This document shows, piece after piece, positions 50,801 to 63,647 of a stretch of DNA of 64,000 nt (positions within the stretch are counted from its first letter, which is position 1; the number at the start of each line of letters is the position of its first letter). Below the pieces are notes generated by a model. The model did not search any database. It saw nothing but the letters and a program-made list of their open reading frames with translations, and was not told the origin of the DNA. The stretch spans positions 62,001 through 126,000 of the forward strand of contig JAQGDQ010000128.1 of NCBI GenBank assembly GCA_030141605.1. The letters run 5' to 3'. The DNA is from Tubiluchus corallicola. Taxonomy: Eukaryota; Priapulida; Priapulimorpha; Priapulimorphida; Tubiluchidae. A program made the position numbers and the translations under genes.

Positions 50801-52589
50801 AAAAATAAACATAACCTTGAATGTTTTTTAACAAACTTTCAATTTCTCATTAAAATATTCCTGTTTAGTGCATAATTTAAACCACTAGAATTTCACACAA
50901 AAATGTAACTGAAAAAATTAAATCTATGGCATTATTTGAAGATATTTTTAAACATAATCAGCATTCTGAAACATAATAACTGAAAATTAACAACAATGTT
51001 ATATGATAGTAGAATACAACATGAAAGCATAATACAACTTAAATTCTTAAAAATTCTACGAGGAATTCATAGTGATACCAGTAGTAAAATAAATAATCAA
51101 TATGATACACACTGAATAACAATGTAACAAAGTAAATACGCTGTCACAGATTCCCGTGATTGAGTTCAACTCTGCTATTAGACTTTTCATTTACAGTATT
51201 GCAAACTAGTTTATTCTGGTTCCTACAACTTTTGCAAATCTACCTAGAGATGTTCAGGCTGTAATTTTAGATTGGGTTAACCTTGAATTATTTATACGGG
51301 CTTCATTCTGAAGTTATAAATTCCATCGCCACATTTATACAGGTGACCATTTGACGCTTGCTATTCCTATAAGCAAACGTCATATGATCCGCCTAATTCG
51401 TTAGGTTATTTTGTCCTTACGTCGTTACGAAAAAGAGCATTTTTCACATATGCCAAAGTTTGCCCATGCATGTCAATAATTCATCTCTCTTCCAGCAGTT
51501 TAAAACTTTCTCTTATTTCAATAATTGATTTGACTAAAAATGTTTCTATTAGAGAGAATAACTGTTGTGAATGTTTAATATCCAAATGTTATGGATAGCA
51601 TCCGAATTTACCCTGCAGCTACATATCAGTATATATTATGTAGGTGAACTTAAAGACAGTATTAGGAAAAACAGTCTTGCTTTCAAGAAACTAATGCAGT
51701 AGGATATACTAAGGCTGCACATCATAGGTGCTTTGCAAGATCAAAATCAGCTGAACAATCAGTCAACAACGCCTATTTACACAAATTTCTAAATTTAGTA
51801 ACAATCTTGCAAGTGATCTTTGCTACTCAGTTCTACTTGCTTGTTTCACTAAAAACATTCTCAAACCATAAATACAAAAATACCAAAAATAAAAAGTTAG
51901 CATTTTGCATTAATCACTGAGTTACATCAATACACTAGGTCCTCTGAAAATGTTGTTCACAAATTGAGAGCATATTTATATTTGAATATTCTCTTGTTCA
52001 CTGAATGAGTTTCACTAAAACCATAAGAATGATTTATAGTGATGGTTCACGTTTTAACGGAACAATAAGTTTTGCGACACACACTTTGCTGTCCATGTCC
52101 AGCAAACTGAACACAAATCTCAAGGATAATTTCTCACCAGCAATTTTAGCCAAATGTAGAACATTATCACAAGATGTTTACACATATCACAATATGCTTG
52201 AATTCTAAAGGTACGGTCCAATTGTAAATCATCACTTAATCGTCAGAGCAGCACGAATGATAATGCCTGGAAAGTGACTGCTAGAACCTTAGCATATATG
52301 TAAGTTCTGGGTTTGACGTAACTTGTGTATTACACTACCAGATGAGACAACGACTCATATTATGGCGAAAATCTTGGTCGAAGTTCAGTTCTCACAAGCA
52401 CGAAATGAAAAATAGTAACTCCCAGTCTGCATCAGCTTATACCAGTTGCTACAAGTTACCTGTAGCAAAAGTACTGCTCAGAATCACCAAAACTAAAAAC
52501 ACCTTCAAAACCGATGCATCTTGTGTTTGAACAGTATACTGTGTAACTGCAAAGGCATTTAAATCAACCTCATCTGTATCATTTGTATA
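47888..52589. other. Intergenic, includes presumed HUS1 3' untranslated region
   Basis: No exon recognised. Minus-strand AATAAA signals for HUS1 occur (as TTTATT on the plus strand) at 51210-51215 and 50659-50664. Which is used cannot be told. Confidence 0.4.
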
Positions 52590-55500
52590 CTACTGGTAGA
52601 TTGCAGGAATGAAATACTGTAGTGACAGATCATCGTGTAGCAGAAAAAAATGCACGACTTTGTCTTGAACAATATCTGAAAGCAAAAAATTTAAAAACAT
52701 TAAAACATTCATTGCACTTGAAATTTACTTTGTAAAAATACCAATCTTGACAGTACATATTATATTCAGTAATGTATTGTAATAAAAATAAAATCCATTA
52801 AATTCTAGTTTCCAACTTCTAGGAAGAAGACTGAGTTTCCAAAAACTGAATCCGTTGTTGGCTCAAAAAATAAACATTATAGCAAATGTTCCTTTACACT
52901 TAAAAATACATGCTATTTGTTTTTTGTAAAAAACAAACTACAATAAGAGATGCAAGAGAGCCGCTGTTGAAGGTTTGAAAATACAAGTGGTCAAGCACTC
53001 ACGTACTGGAAATACGAAATTTAGTTACACCAGAAACTTTTTCAAGATGTATTTTTCAAATCAAAACCACAAATTGAATACTAACATTTCAGGGGCCATT
53101 TCTATGAAACTTTGATTTTGATTCTGATATAAACTTGTGTCTTTTGTGAAAGAAGCAAAATTACAAATAAGCCACTTCCAGGAAAACAAAACACTTTGTG
53201 CACACATAATTCAATGCCCCTTGATAATGAGCTGAGTTCCAGTCTTGCCATTAAGTAGGCCCTACTACTGACTGCAAATACCTGCATAAAAATTCACTTC
53301 ATTGAAACCAGAGTGTGATGACCCTGATCCTGTATTTCCTCTAGGGGAATCAAAAAGGGGCATGCTGCGTTAGTTTTACATCTCATAACAGAAGGGAGCT
53401 AGTATGATAGTCACTAAATGTACGGCCTAAGGCTGATGTTAAAAATACGGGGGACTATGGCCTATTTGCATTCTATACACTAATGGATATGAAGAAAAAG
53501 AAAGATCAAATGGCAGACATTAAAATAATTAATCAAACAATTTAATTATCAACAAATTCCAAAGTAATTCGATTTAAGCAAAAGTTCAGTAATAACAAAG
53601 ATATAGCAATATTGACAAAGCTAGGGGTTAGTAGGGTATACACGTTTACATGAAGTTCATGTCTGCCCACTATGTACCTAGGTTTTTTGGAACACTTTTC
53701 CTTTAAAGCGAACAGTTTGTAGAACGGTAGCAATACGTCGTAATATAACCTCTGCATCCGAATACAGTTGCGATTCCAAACTTCGTCAGAGAAACTACCA
53801 ATTAGTCTTTACCCAGCAAGTAGCATCGAAGAACATTTGGCTAGTATACGTGATGTTTACGTTATCAGTGCGACGTTAATTACGATCGTAACAAAAGCGA
53901 AAAGTACCTGTTACCACCCTGGATGTGGTTCTGTAGTAGGTCGATCCATTTGTCAGTCAGTGGGTAACTCCACTATTGCAGACTGCAAACCAGCATCTCT
54001 GGACAACTCTGGTTGACGACCACAGCTTACAACAACTAGGCTCTCACGGTATCACCATGTACATTACACACCATATCTTGTGTGAAACTTTCTAGTACGG
54101 CATTTCTCTTCAAAAACATATAACTTCACAGAGACGAGTAAACGACCTGTCTCGTTCTGTGTCAAGGTGCCGTCTTCTCTCTTAACAGTGTTAAACGAAG
54201 TTCATCGAGAAGCCACTCGCTTAAACAGCTATAATTTTATTCACCTGTGCACTATCGTTAACCTTGACTTAGCCACTGCATTACAGCTGCGATAGGGCAG
54301 ACAAGAGTGGGTCAGACGGAATTCAAAAGGGGGTTTGTTAGTAGGTGCCTACATCCTAACAAAATATCAATAATTAATAATACAATTAACTATCACGTCC
54401 AGTAGCTAAATATCATACATATCAATTAATTAAATATACAGTATGAATAGGGCTTAATGTTGCATAAGCATAATGTGAGAACTATTAAATGTAGGGCGAA
54501 ACATGACACAGAGATATCTAAAACTGAAACAATTTTACAATATTCAGGTTAACACTGATTATTAAATACTAGTTAAGTGCATAGACTCATACAAAAATAA
54601 AGTGAATAAATACAAGTATTTTAAGCGTCTGTTTAACACATGCTTTTTTCACATCTGCTTATAAACAACATTCATTTACTTTCATGGCATCTGCCTTTAC
54701 TTTCATGCTCTAGCATATACTTTCATTTTCTTTGAAAAAGCCTATGCATATTTGTATGATCTACATTGCACAATGCCATACTGTCAGTTGTTTACTAATT
54801 TAATGATATATAACTTACTATGATCTATGATCCATGCATTACCGATCAACAAATGCAAGACAACTTCTTCATTATGAATAATCCAAGAATGACATCAGAC
54901 AGTAAAATATTTACAGAAAAATTATCCAATTCTGATTAGTATTTACTGTGCAGTAGCTATAGGTTATAACAAATTTTTAGCACTTTTAGTCTTCTGAGTA
55001 GTACCATCAATCTTTCAATTTTTGTTCAGTTTGCTCCAGTATTATTGAAACTGCCAGAAATTATGTTCCGAAAAAAAATTTGTTCATGTATTTCATTCAT
55101 ATATCAAGTGACATGTACAAAACACTGTAATGCATGGTGAACTCACACAAATACTACCAGTCCATTACTAGTTAAAAATGTATCCAGACACAATGTATAC
55201 AGTTCAGAGTAACTTACTGCAGATAACTTTCGTTGGATTCATCTGCTGCCCAGAAAGAAATTGAGAGAGTTTCCGTATATCAATCTTCACTTCATAAAGT
55301 TCAGACAGATCTTTGTCATGTGGTGAAAGACTCTGACTACTCCCAGAACTTTGGTCCCTCGCTAAAAACACCAGTGAAGATGGTAGAATTCATGTTTAAG
55401 ACAAACCGGCAAAGAACTACAGTAGGTACTGCTTAATGGACTCATGGTTAATAGACTCATTCACTTGATTGACTTAAATATGCCTGGTATGGGCCACCTC

Positions 55501-58500
55501 CATTAAAATGTTCATAAAACTGTCTGCAATTGACTCAAATAATTCTGCATAATTGACTCAAAATTTTTGCTTCACATGCTTGCTTCAATAAGACACTTTC
55601 TTGTGACTAATAAGCTTTTATGACTTTTATATCATATTAGTTCTCTTTTGTCCTATAACATACGTAGAAACAATCACGTTAAGTACCGGGAGTGTTTATC
55701 ATACGCTAATCTGCTAGCCTAATGGTTTGCTTTGACATGCTCATCCACTCGTTACCCAAGAATTCCTGCAAGCTAAACATTTAATCACTTGCCTAGCCAT
55801 TTGCTTTTGAAGCTCTGGCTGTCTTTACCAAAAAGTTTAATAAGTTAGATGTTGTTTGTTATGCCAGGGACGCAGGTACAGTACAATAAATGTCACAATT
55901 ATAGCAAGCGGGAGCTTAGGCAAAACTACAGACGTAGCTACTTGCTGGGAAACAGGGGCACCAGCAACCGTTTAAGCATGCCAAGCACTAAGTATTTTAC
56001 GAAAATTTGTGCATCACATAACAACAGATTTTCAAAGTTTTTAATATTGTGAGAACTTTGCGAGCCAACTCCTTGGCAATAAAATGAACCAGCCGACGTT
56101 GAAGGAATTTTTGCAATTTTTGCAAATAAACAGACATGTGTGATTTAGAAAAGTATACTTTTTAATTTGTTGCTAATTCACATATATAAATTAATATTTT
56201 CTAATTAATTTGCAAAGGAATTTAGGCATTAGTTCATTTCTAACATTCATTAAAAACTTTTGCAGTGCATAGTAAGCGGGTGACTCATACTTCTAGACCA
56301 GTAATACTACACCTATTGGTTAATAGGTTCAGTCGGTTAATTGGGTCAAAACACTTCGCTCCCAAAGTAAGTCTATTAAGTGGCGCCTACTGTAGTTCAA
56401 TAATAACCCTTGAATTTGTTTTACTGATTAGTACATATACATGCTATACAGAATGCAGAGGAACACCTATACACAGTATCGATACGCATGCTGTGATAAT
56501 ACCTGATGGCCCACTAGTTAACAATTACCAGAAATGTGTACTTTTTTAAAGTTTACAATCGTTGTTCATCTAAATAAACTATCAGTTCAATTTAGATTAA
56601 AAGACCACTTTTTACACTCTGGTAGCAACTTTGCTCAACAAATGTGACTTGTTCTATTCATTTTAAGTGAATTTAGACAATTTTTATTACCTAACATGTC
56701 TCAGCTACCAGTTATAGTTATCTCAAATTCGGCCAAGCATTTTGTCATAGCTGCAAATATGTGTGCAAAATTTACCTAATGTCACTGAAATTCAATATGT
56801 TGGGCAAATACTAATCATATACACAGTTTTGTTTAAAGTTAACCCAAAGTCTTGAGTGAAAACACTTTTACAAGCAGCAAAACTGTAAAACTTACTCTAC
56901 TAGTGCAACAGTACTGCATTATTTGCAACTTTATGAAAAATTGGAGAAAATAAAGTAAGAATTTTAAAGTCAGTGCAATTAATCTTTTGTTACTTACTCC
57001 ATGTTGGATTTGTTAGATCTTTAAAATGTGTTGTTACAGACACCATATCTGTGTCAATCCTGAGGTTCATCTCTCCACTTTGATTAGCTGAGAGGATCTG
57101 AAATTACAAGAAATCAGTAAAACATCCACTTCCACTCACACTGCAACAAGAGTGGAAATTCTGGGTCTTTAAAAGTTCATTTCAAAAGCATTAATTAATG
57201 AAAAAAAGCCAAATGATTTTGCCACGAAAGAACTAGCAATTGAATTTACAAATCAGATGTTATACTTACAATGTAATTTGTCAGGGATTTCATTCGATCT
57301 ACAATATTACGTAATATTTTCAAAGGCGGTAAGCATATGCTGACCTGAAAAAATTGCAAGCAATAAATAACGTACAGAAATATTTCAGTCATAATTTTTG
57401 TGTGCAACCAAGCCAAATAATTAAACTGTAGCAGGTCATAAAAAAACATTAAAGATTATGCTGTTACTTATAAGTAGGAATCACATTTGGAGCCAGAGTA
57501 AGTAATTTTCAGTTTATCTGAGGACTAGTCTGATCTGGTTTGGTATAGTAAAGATGAACTATGTATAGTCTTACTGGCTAAAAATATATAAGTAAACTCA
57601 CATCAAAGTCTGGCATTTCTGGTTCTTCAAATTCACCCCATAACCTGCGGGGTACAACATTAACAGGAATATCATGCACCACTATTCGAGATTGCCCAGT
57701 CAAAGATGGCTAAAACAAAAGTGTGGAAATTGTTGATTATTTACCAACTACTTACATTACACGAGCTACAACCAAAATTTGTTACAGCAAGAACTTGATT
57801 TTGAGATGGCCTTATTTTTTTCAATTTAATAGAAAGCAAAAAAACCCTATAATGAGATCAGTAACAAATGCATAAACTTAAAAGTGAACAGTAAAAAAAT
57901 ATGAATTTTCTAAATAGTTACTAATTTGTTACTTTCACTGGTACTTGACAAAATTTAAAAACTCAGATCTATCTTGAGCAGTTTGATTAATGGTAATGTA
58001 GCTAGACTAATGATAGCTGATATTAAATTTATGAATAAACGTAAATGTAATTAGGTTTACTCAAATTTAAAAAAAAATACAAAATCCTTAGCAACTTTGT
58101 AAATCAGAATTCTCATCTTATCGATGTTATATTAGCACTGAAGTTATAATGCACTGACTCACTTGCACATGCACTGTGGAGACACTTGATTCAGGTATTA
58201 CTGTTTAGTTAATCCACTTTAAACAAACAAATATAAATATAAAAACCAGAATTTAATAAACTAATTACATTGGAAACATTTTACTGGACTTACATTAGAC
58301 ATATATTAGATGCCGCATATTAGACTTACGGTAATGTAGAATCAATCGCCTAAATGTTTTAAAGTAGTATAGGCCGCTCATAAGTACATAAAAACTGTCG
58401 GCAATTGATTCAAATAACTCTGCATAACTGACTATAAATGTTTTTATATTATAGAGATAGCCAACTAGCAGTCAGCTCGCGAAACAATGAGGGACTTTTC

Positions 58501-60870
58501 AACGGTTCAGATTTCATCCAATTCTTCATATCCGTAAAAGCGAGGTTCGGGAAACCGAAATATGAATGTAATTAGCTGCTGTTTTACTCGAAGCTGAATG
58601 TGTCTTACTAGTTCAATCTCAAGAGTTAAGCATGGTGTGTGCTTCCGGGTCAGCTTAATCTTAACAGATTTTGCAATCTGGACAACATTCTTCAAAGTTC
58701 GCAATAAGTTTTCAGGAATCAGCTCTAAATAGATTTCGTTGGCATCTGTTTTGTTAACTCCCTCCAGGTTATATTCATCAAAGAAGTGGCCCTACAAAAA
58801 AAACAGAATCGCTAGTTTGGATATTTGGAATACTATTTAAATTATTAAAGATAAAAACACACATATGATCACAAAACCTGAATTTGAAATATTACCTGAG
58901 TTACTTCACACCATATACTAGCCCCACCACTAGAAGAGTCTTTTGGCAAAATAAAATATAATTTTCCACTTGTGATTCGTAAAGTGCATGACTTTGCCAA
59001 TTTTGAAATTGTTGAAATTACACCTGAAAGAAAAAACAAAATAATTAAATAATGAAGACACTGCAAATAGCACTCAAACAATAGAAATAAGCTAAAAAAA
59101 CTGTCACATTAATTTCCAGCAAAGAAACTTGAGTTGAGTTGAAAAACTTGAGTGAATTAATAGTCAGATGAACTAGATTAAGGTAAATTGTATTTAAATA
59201 ATTAAATACGTGTTTATAAGAGTATAGGCTGTGCAACAAATGGCACTACTAAACACTATCATTCCATAAATAAGTCCTGACCTACTTCTACATTTTAAGT
59301 AAGATGATGCACTGTGCTTCGACATCTGGCCACCTTAAACTAGAGCCATAACCTACAAGTAGGCTTAATTAGTACTAAACGGGTTTGCAGCCTTGCAATA
59401 ATCTTGATGTTTTGGCATTATCTGGGTCTCTTCTCACTAATTGCAAAACACTTGTAATCATATCAAAATTTTGATGTAAGCAAAACCAAAAATAGGCATA
59501 TGCAGATCTGCCAACTTTCATGCATTAGGCACATGCATTTCAAGTCTTTCACACTCGCACCAAGTTCTCATGGATTCAGCAACTTCGTAAACAAATCGCC
59601 TGGCTCCCTCTGCCATCATTACCAACCACAACACAATCAGTAATACCGTACTACGTTCAGTAATACAGTAGCGTTCACAGGTTTTACAAGGTGTAATACA
59701 CTAAAGGGTATTTCAATTCTTGCAAATTAAGCACTTTTGCATGCCATTGAGTTTTTCATGTACAAAAGAACATATATGTATGTAAAGTAGTGTAATGCAA
59801 TTTAACAGCAAAAGAAACGTCGCCAGTACCCAAAAATGGTACCCCAATCTCGTTAAGTACAATATTGCTACATTCATGTGCAAAATTTAATAATTTGTTT
59901 CTGCAATTTTTCATAAATTTTATAAATAAAAAAACACATAATACTAGATATAATTAATATTATGTTAAATATTGCAGAGCCAACGTTGCTAAACATCTTA
60001 TTCTTTGTAAGTCTCATTGTCTGGAATCCTATTTCTTGTAATATTAAAACAGTATTACTGCTACCTAAATTTAAGAAGATGATGAAAACATAACTCTTAA
60101 ATACATATCAGGTAGATTTGGTCTTGACCTGTTCTTGACTTATGCTTGATGATAGCCATTTCATTGCTTTTTCAACAGCATCACCTCATCATTTCTTTGC
60201 ATTTTTTACCATTTTTAGCTCCATTCTTCTCTTCTACTCACATTACTTACACCCATTATTTTACTGTCATGTCATCCATTTCACGGCTCATCCCTTTTAT
60301 TCTGCCCCTAACACTTAACAATAAACCATGTACTGCAGTTGGGCTTTTCAACTCTAGTAGCTTTTAGCGCAGCTGCAAGCAGTTGCATATTAATTGCTCC
60401 CTTGATAAGTTAAGTCATGTAGGCTTAATTAGTACTAAAGGGGTTTGCAGCCTTGCAACAATCTTGATGTAAATCAGTAAATGAAAAAAATATTTTACTG
60501 TTGTGCAGTTGCACTTAGATATACTTTATAAATTATATATATATATATGAACATAATTGTTTTTTTCTAATAAACAAAAAAATACTTTATTCTTTGCATT
60601 AATGTTTGGTAATTTGATTTTTATATCCAAAAAGCAAAAAGTTCTTGGGCATAGAGGCGTATTACCAGCCAGGTGCGATATGATACGAGGGCTTTCTACC
60701 GTTTCACACTCATTTTTACATGAAATGGTTGGCAGGTTTGCATAATAACAATCTGGAATGTATAATTATTGTCTGCTGTATCTATGCAAACAATAAACAG
60801 TCACAATATCCAGCTTACGTGAAAAATGCTGTATGCAGCCTATATCAATTATTTTTCCCCGAAATTTCAT
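52590..60870 (-). CDS. HUS1: Checkpoint protein HUS1 (9-1-1 clamp subunit)
   Basis: HUS1 forms the PCNA-like RAD9-RAD1-HUS1 ring, which loads at damaged DNA and activates ATR signalling in the nucleus. Eight exons: 60870-60819, 59023-58896, 58791-58609, 57709-57602, 57344-57270, 57097-56998, 55361-55218, 52675-52590. Every phase agrees and the sum is 876 nt, 291 aa (human about 280). Visible family blocks are [17 protein letters not shown] (residues 1-17), [19 protein letters not shown] and GGASIWCEV (19-60), [17 protein letters not shown] and [17 protein letters not shown] (61-121), [18 protein letters not shown] (122-157), [17 protein letters not shown] (158-182), [15 protein letters not shown] (183-215), [20 protein letters not shown] (217-263) and [12 protein letters not shown] near the C-terminus. 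All are canonical. The gene is complete and intact. Its start lies head to head with the gene at 60897. Confidence 0.95.
52676..55217 (-). other. HUS1 last intron
   Basis: About 2.5 kb. A GC-richer stretch at 53760-54300 carries open frames on the plus strand but no recognised domain or exon. Confidence 0.6.
55362..56997 (-). other. HUS1 intron with a dispersed repeat
   Basis: Contains one copy (55511-55569) of a repeat also found in the intron at 58385-58445. Otherwise AT-rich and empty. Confidence 0.55.
55511..55569 (+). repeat. Dispersed repeat, copy 1
   Basis: AAAACTGTCTGCAATTGACT, then CAAATAATTCTGCATAATTG, with the same order and spacing as 58385-58445 and several substitutions. Same orientation. 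Confidence 0.7.
57710..58608 (-). other. HUS1 intron with the second dispersed repeat copy
   Basis: AT-rich intron between the [10 protein letters not shown] and [10 protein letters not shown] exons. Holds the repeat copy at 58385-58445 and nothing else recognised. Confidence 0.55.
58385..58445 (+). repeat. Dispersed repeat, copy 2
   Basis: AAAACTGTCGGCAATTGATT, then CAAATAACTCTGCATAACTG, matching 55511-55569 in order and spacing. Confidence 0.7.
59359..59410 (+). repeat. 52-bp direct repeat, copy 1
   Basis: GTAGGCTTAATTAGTACTAA followed by GGGTTTGCAGCCTTGCAA. Two mismatches against 60419-60470. Confidence 0.85.
60419..60470 (+). repeat. 52-bp direct repeat, copy 2
   Basis: Same 52 bp as 59359-59410, differing only at one C/G and one T/C position. 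Flanks outside the 52 bp do not match. Confidence 0.85.
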
Positions 60871-60896
60871 CTTCACAAATTACTGAATTTACCGCC
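60871..60896. promoter_or_regulatory. 26-bp spacer between divergent start codons (shared promoter)
   Basis: The HUS1 ATG ends at 60870 on the minus strand and the ATG of the ciliary-type gene begins at 60897 on the plus strand. Only 26 bases separate them, so any ordinary 5' untranslated region of one gene must run into the first exon of the other. The plus-strand start has the context CCGCC-ATG-A. Confidence 0.8.
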
Positions 60897-63647
60897 ATGA
60901 CGCGCACTCAACCCCAGCAAGGTGGCGTCATCGTGCGGAAAGGTACGTCATAATTGCATCAAATTAAACATGATTTGCTGTGAGACTGTCACCACAGAAA
61001 CAAATCATGTCACAAAAATTGTTTTTAATAGTTATTCATTTTTACATGTTTTGCAAGCTTTCTTCACATGCCACAAAAACATGAACTTCTTTAATTTGAC
61101 ACATTTAGGTTATAATGACAGCATCAGTGCTAGAACAAAAAGTCGTGTCGAGGACTGTGACAGAAGTAAGTATTAAAAAGCTATTGAGTTTATCACTGCA
61201 AAGTTCTGGTATATTTAGAAAAAGTTATGCTTAGTAATGTTCAATTATGTATTTTGTCTTAAAAAAACAGTGCTCTCTTCATTGAATTTCAATGGAGATT
61301 GGTCAGAAATAAATGCGTTTCAGATAAAAACAATTATTGATTAGGCGTCATTAACGTGTTAGATTAAGATGATGGCTATGGAAAGATTTACCTGCAGAAG
61401 GGTGTATTGTACATACATATAAAATTACATACTTAACAGATATTAAGACCTCTGCAGGTTCAGCATTAATCTGTGATTCAGTCAATTATTATTATCATGG
61501 TAATATTAAATTTTATCGTAATTGGCCAGATTCCGGTCCTACCAGAGTGACTCAACACTAGTGCTGGATTACTAATACCGAACAAGCTTGCCATGCCCCT
61601 GGGCGAGGGTTTTGGCTTGCAATATACCAGATTACCGAAGAATTACCTGCGTGGTTGTACAGAGAATCAAATCAAACGTATCTCCAGTTTGCTAAAGAAC
61701 ATAAAACCAGTCTGAAGAGAAACAATGTATGACCCTACTTTTCCGGCTTTTTCTTAATTAAGCCGAGGTAGTTTTAAAGACTAACTCAAGAAGACCAAGC
61801 TGTGCACAGTCTTCGTTTCAGCACTCGGCAAACAGGTTTTACCAAATAAAAAGTCCAGAACTGTTTCATTTAAATTCGCATTAACACTGAATCACAGAGT
61901 GAATCAACGGAAAGAAAACAAACCTTTCATAAAAATTAAATTTTTGTTACGTTGCCCTGTTTTATATTTTTCTTTTACAATTTTGTAAAGTTTGATTTTG
62001 ATTTTTGCACTGTACAACGAAATACTCTTTATCCTGCCTAATTCAATTAACTAGGGCATTTACGAGTAAAGTAAAATACGATTAAATCTAGACGAATCCA
62101 AAAAATTTCAATATTTGAGATACATCAAATGAGCTACATCACATATTTTTTCGGTTCTTGTTTGTATATATTTTGTGTACAGAAGCCAGGCAAGCGAGAG
62201 AAAGACTTGAAACACTTGTTGACGCTGGAGGAATAGGAAAAGAAAAACCAGATGTTTCTTGGAACCAATACACAGTACAGATGCTAAAACACAGGCGAAA
62301 AGTCCATGGTTGGTATCAACAATCGAAATTTTTACCAACAATTAGATACCCTCTAATATCATTCGCTGATGTTTTAACTGTAAGCTTGTATGAAATGAAA
62401 AATAAGTCCGTAATTATAATAATCGCCTACTAATCATACAATAATTAATACTGAAGCAATATTTCAACCAGATGAAATTGCCTGGCTGGTCGTGATTAAG
62501 CCTAATCTACGTTTTAAGTAAGTTTTATGTGATGAGCTGTCCGTGACGGCAAAGTGTCCGTGTAGATTGCAAAACGTAATACCTGCTCATTACACTTTCT
62601 TTGCTCAGAAGCTGATATGAGCAAGTTTTATTCGATTAGTTTTCCATAACAAGGAAAAGTGCCCATGTAAGTTCGAAAAAGTTGTCCATGTCAAATTTCG
62701 CTTGTTAATTTAAGAAGCAGTGAACGGTAAGATGGCCGTGTACGCGCTTTGGAGAGAAAACTTTTGGATGCGCACTCATCAGTGCTTTATTTAACATGCG
62801 TTATACCGTAACTGAGCTACTCATATTTCGGTATTTGACATGCAACCTCAACTCGTTGTTGGACTTAATTTAACAATTAATTTAACTGTGCGAGCAAATT
62901 CTATTTAAATGTAACATAGAAAACTTGATGTAGTGTAGATGGCCTACGCTGACTTCACCAAAAATCATCGCGAACAACTTGCTAATCTAGACTGTCTTAA
63001 AAGAGCTAGGAGTACGTAAACTTTCGGACGATTTTTTGGCCTATGCAGCCACAGCCAGCTCGTCACCCGTGGCCTACAAAGTTATAGTTGTCGCCATTTA
63101 TGACTTGCATTACCATTCCCTGATTAGTTTAAGAACGGTTTCAAATCTGGGGAACTTAAATGTGAAAAGGATATTAAAAATGCAGCTATATCTAATTTAA
63201 TAGTTGTTTAGTAACGCAATGTTCTCGTGATAAGATCATAAAATTTAATTATCACATTATCATTATCTTCTTGTTCATCACCATTTTGTCCAGCATGCCA
63301 CCACAGAAACCGCCAGCACTAACATCAGTACCATCGCCATCACCACGTCGTCGTCGTTGTCGCTGTTGTCCTCCTCCTCCTCGCCATCATCACTGCTGAT
63401 TATAGTTATTGCAATAACTATGAAGATATGAAGCTCCCGTCCTTTTACTCTGTATTTAGATCCGCAAGATGTCTACCGAGTTCCTGTGCTCACGTCGCAA
63501 GACTATGGATGGTGGTCAAAGCCCGGTGAGAACATTCAAAAGAAAGAACCGTGGACGTACGTACCAAGACTACCTCGCATAAACTCAGAGATGACACGAT
63601 TTGTTAACCAAATGCAGTTGTCACAAAAAGACTTCTCCATGTTCTAA
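60897..63647 (+). CDS. Small probable ciliary (microtubule-inner-protein-like) protein, CFAP144/FAM183-like C-terminus
   Basis: Four exons (60897-60942, 61109-61165, 62183-62308, 63460-63647) have phase-1 junctions throughout, total 417 nt and encode 138 residues. The ATG has a good Kozak context. The N-terminus is basic and polar (MTRTQPQQGGVIVRK). Residues 35-76 are a charged helix (RQARERLETL, then WNQYTVQMLKHRRK). The C-terminal half has VPVLTSQDYGWWSKP and VPRLPRINSEMTRFVNQM, ending QKDFSMF. The pattern T-x-x-[DE]-[IY]-G-W followed by P-R-x-x-[ST]-E-x-T-[KR]-[YF] resembles the C-terminus of CFAP144 (FAM183), a small protein of axonemal doublet lumens. The gene model is strong. The family assignment is inference from remembered motifs, and another small axonemal family is possible. 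Divergent neighbour of HUS1. Confidence 0.8.
62309..63459 (+). other. Last intron of the ciliary-type gene
   Basis: Begins GTTGGT and ends TGTATTTAG. Contains degenerate repeats of GTGTCCGTGTA-like text (62540-62740) and a trinucleotide-rich patch at 63297-63397 (CCATCACCACGTCGTCGTCG, CTCCTCCTCCTC). Confidence 0.6.
63297..63397 (+). repeat. Trinucleotide-rich low-complexity patch
   Basis: CCACCACAGAAACCGCC-like start, then mixed CATCAC, CGT and CTC triplets ending CATCATCACTGCTG. Confidence 0.7.

Larger units (their letters stand above)
59024..60818 (-). other. HUS1 first intron with a 52-bp direct repeat
   Basis: Long first intron. Two copies of a 52-bp sequence (59359-59410 and 60419-60470) flank about 1 kb of otherwise unrecognised DNA. 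A TA run lies at about 60535-60548. Confidence 0.6.

Noticed and set aside
53768-54016. 82-codon plus-strand frame in the last HUS1 intron
   Set aside because: No splice structure or family; the Cys/Ser/Gly-rich end resembles nothing specific.
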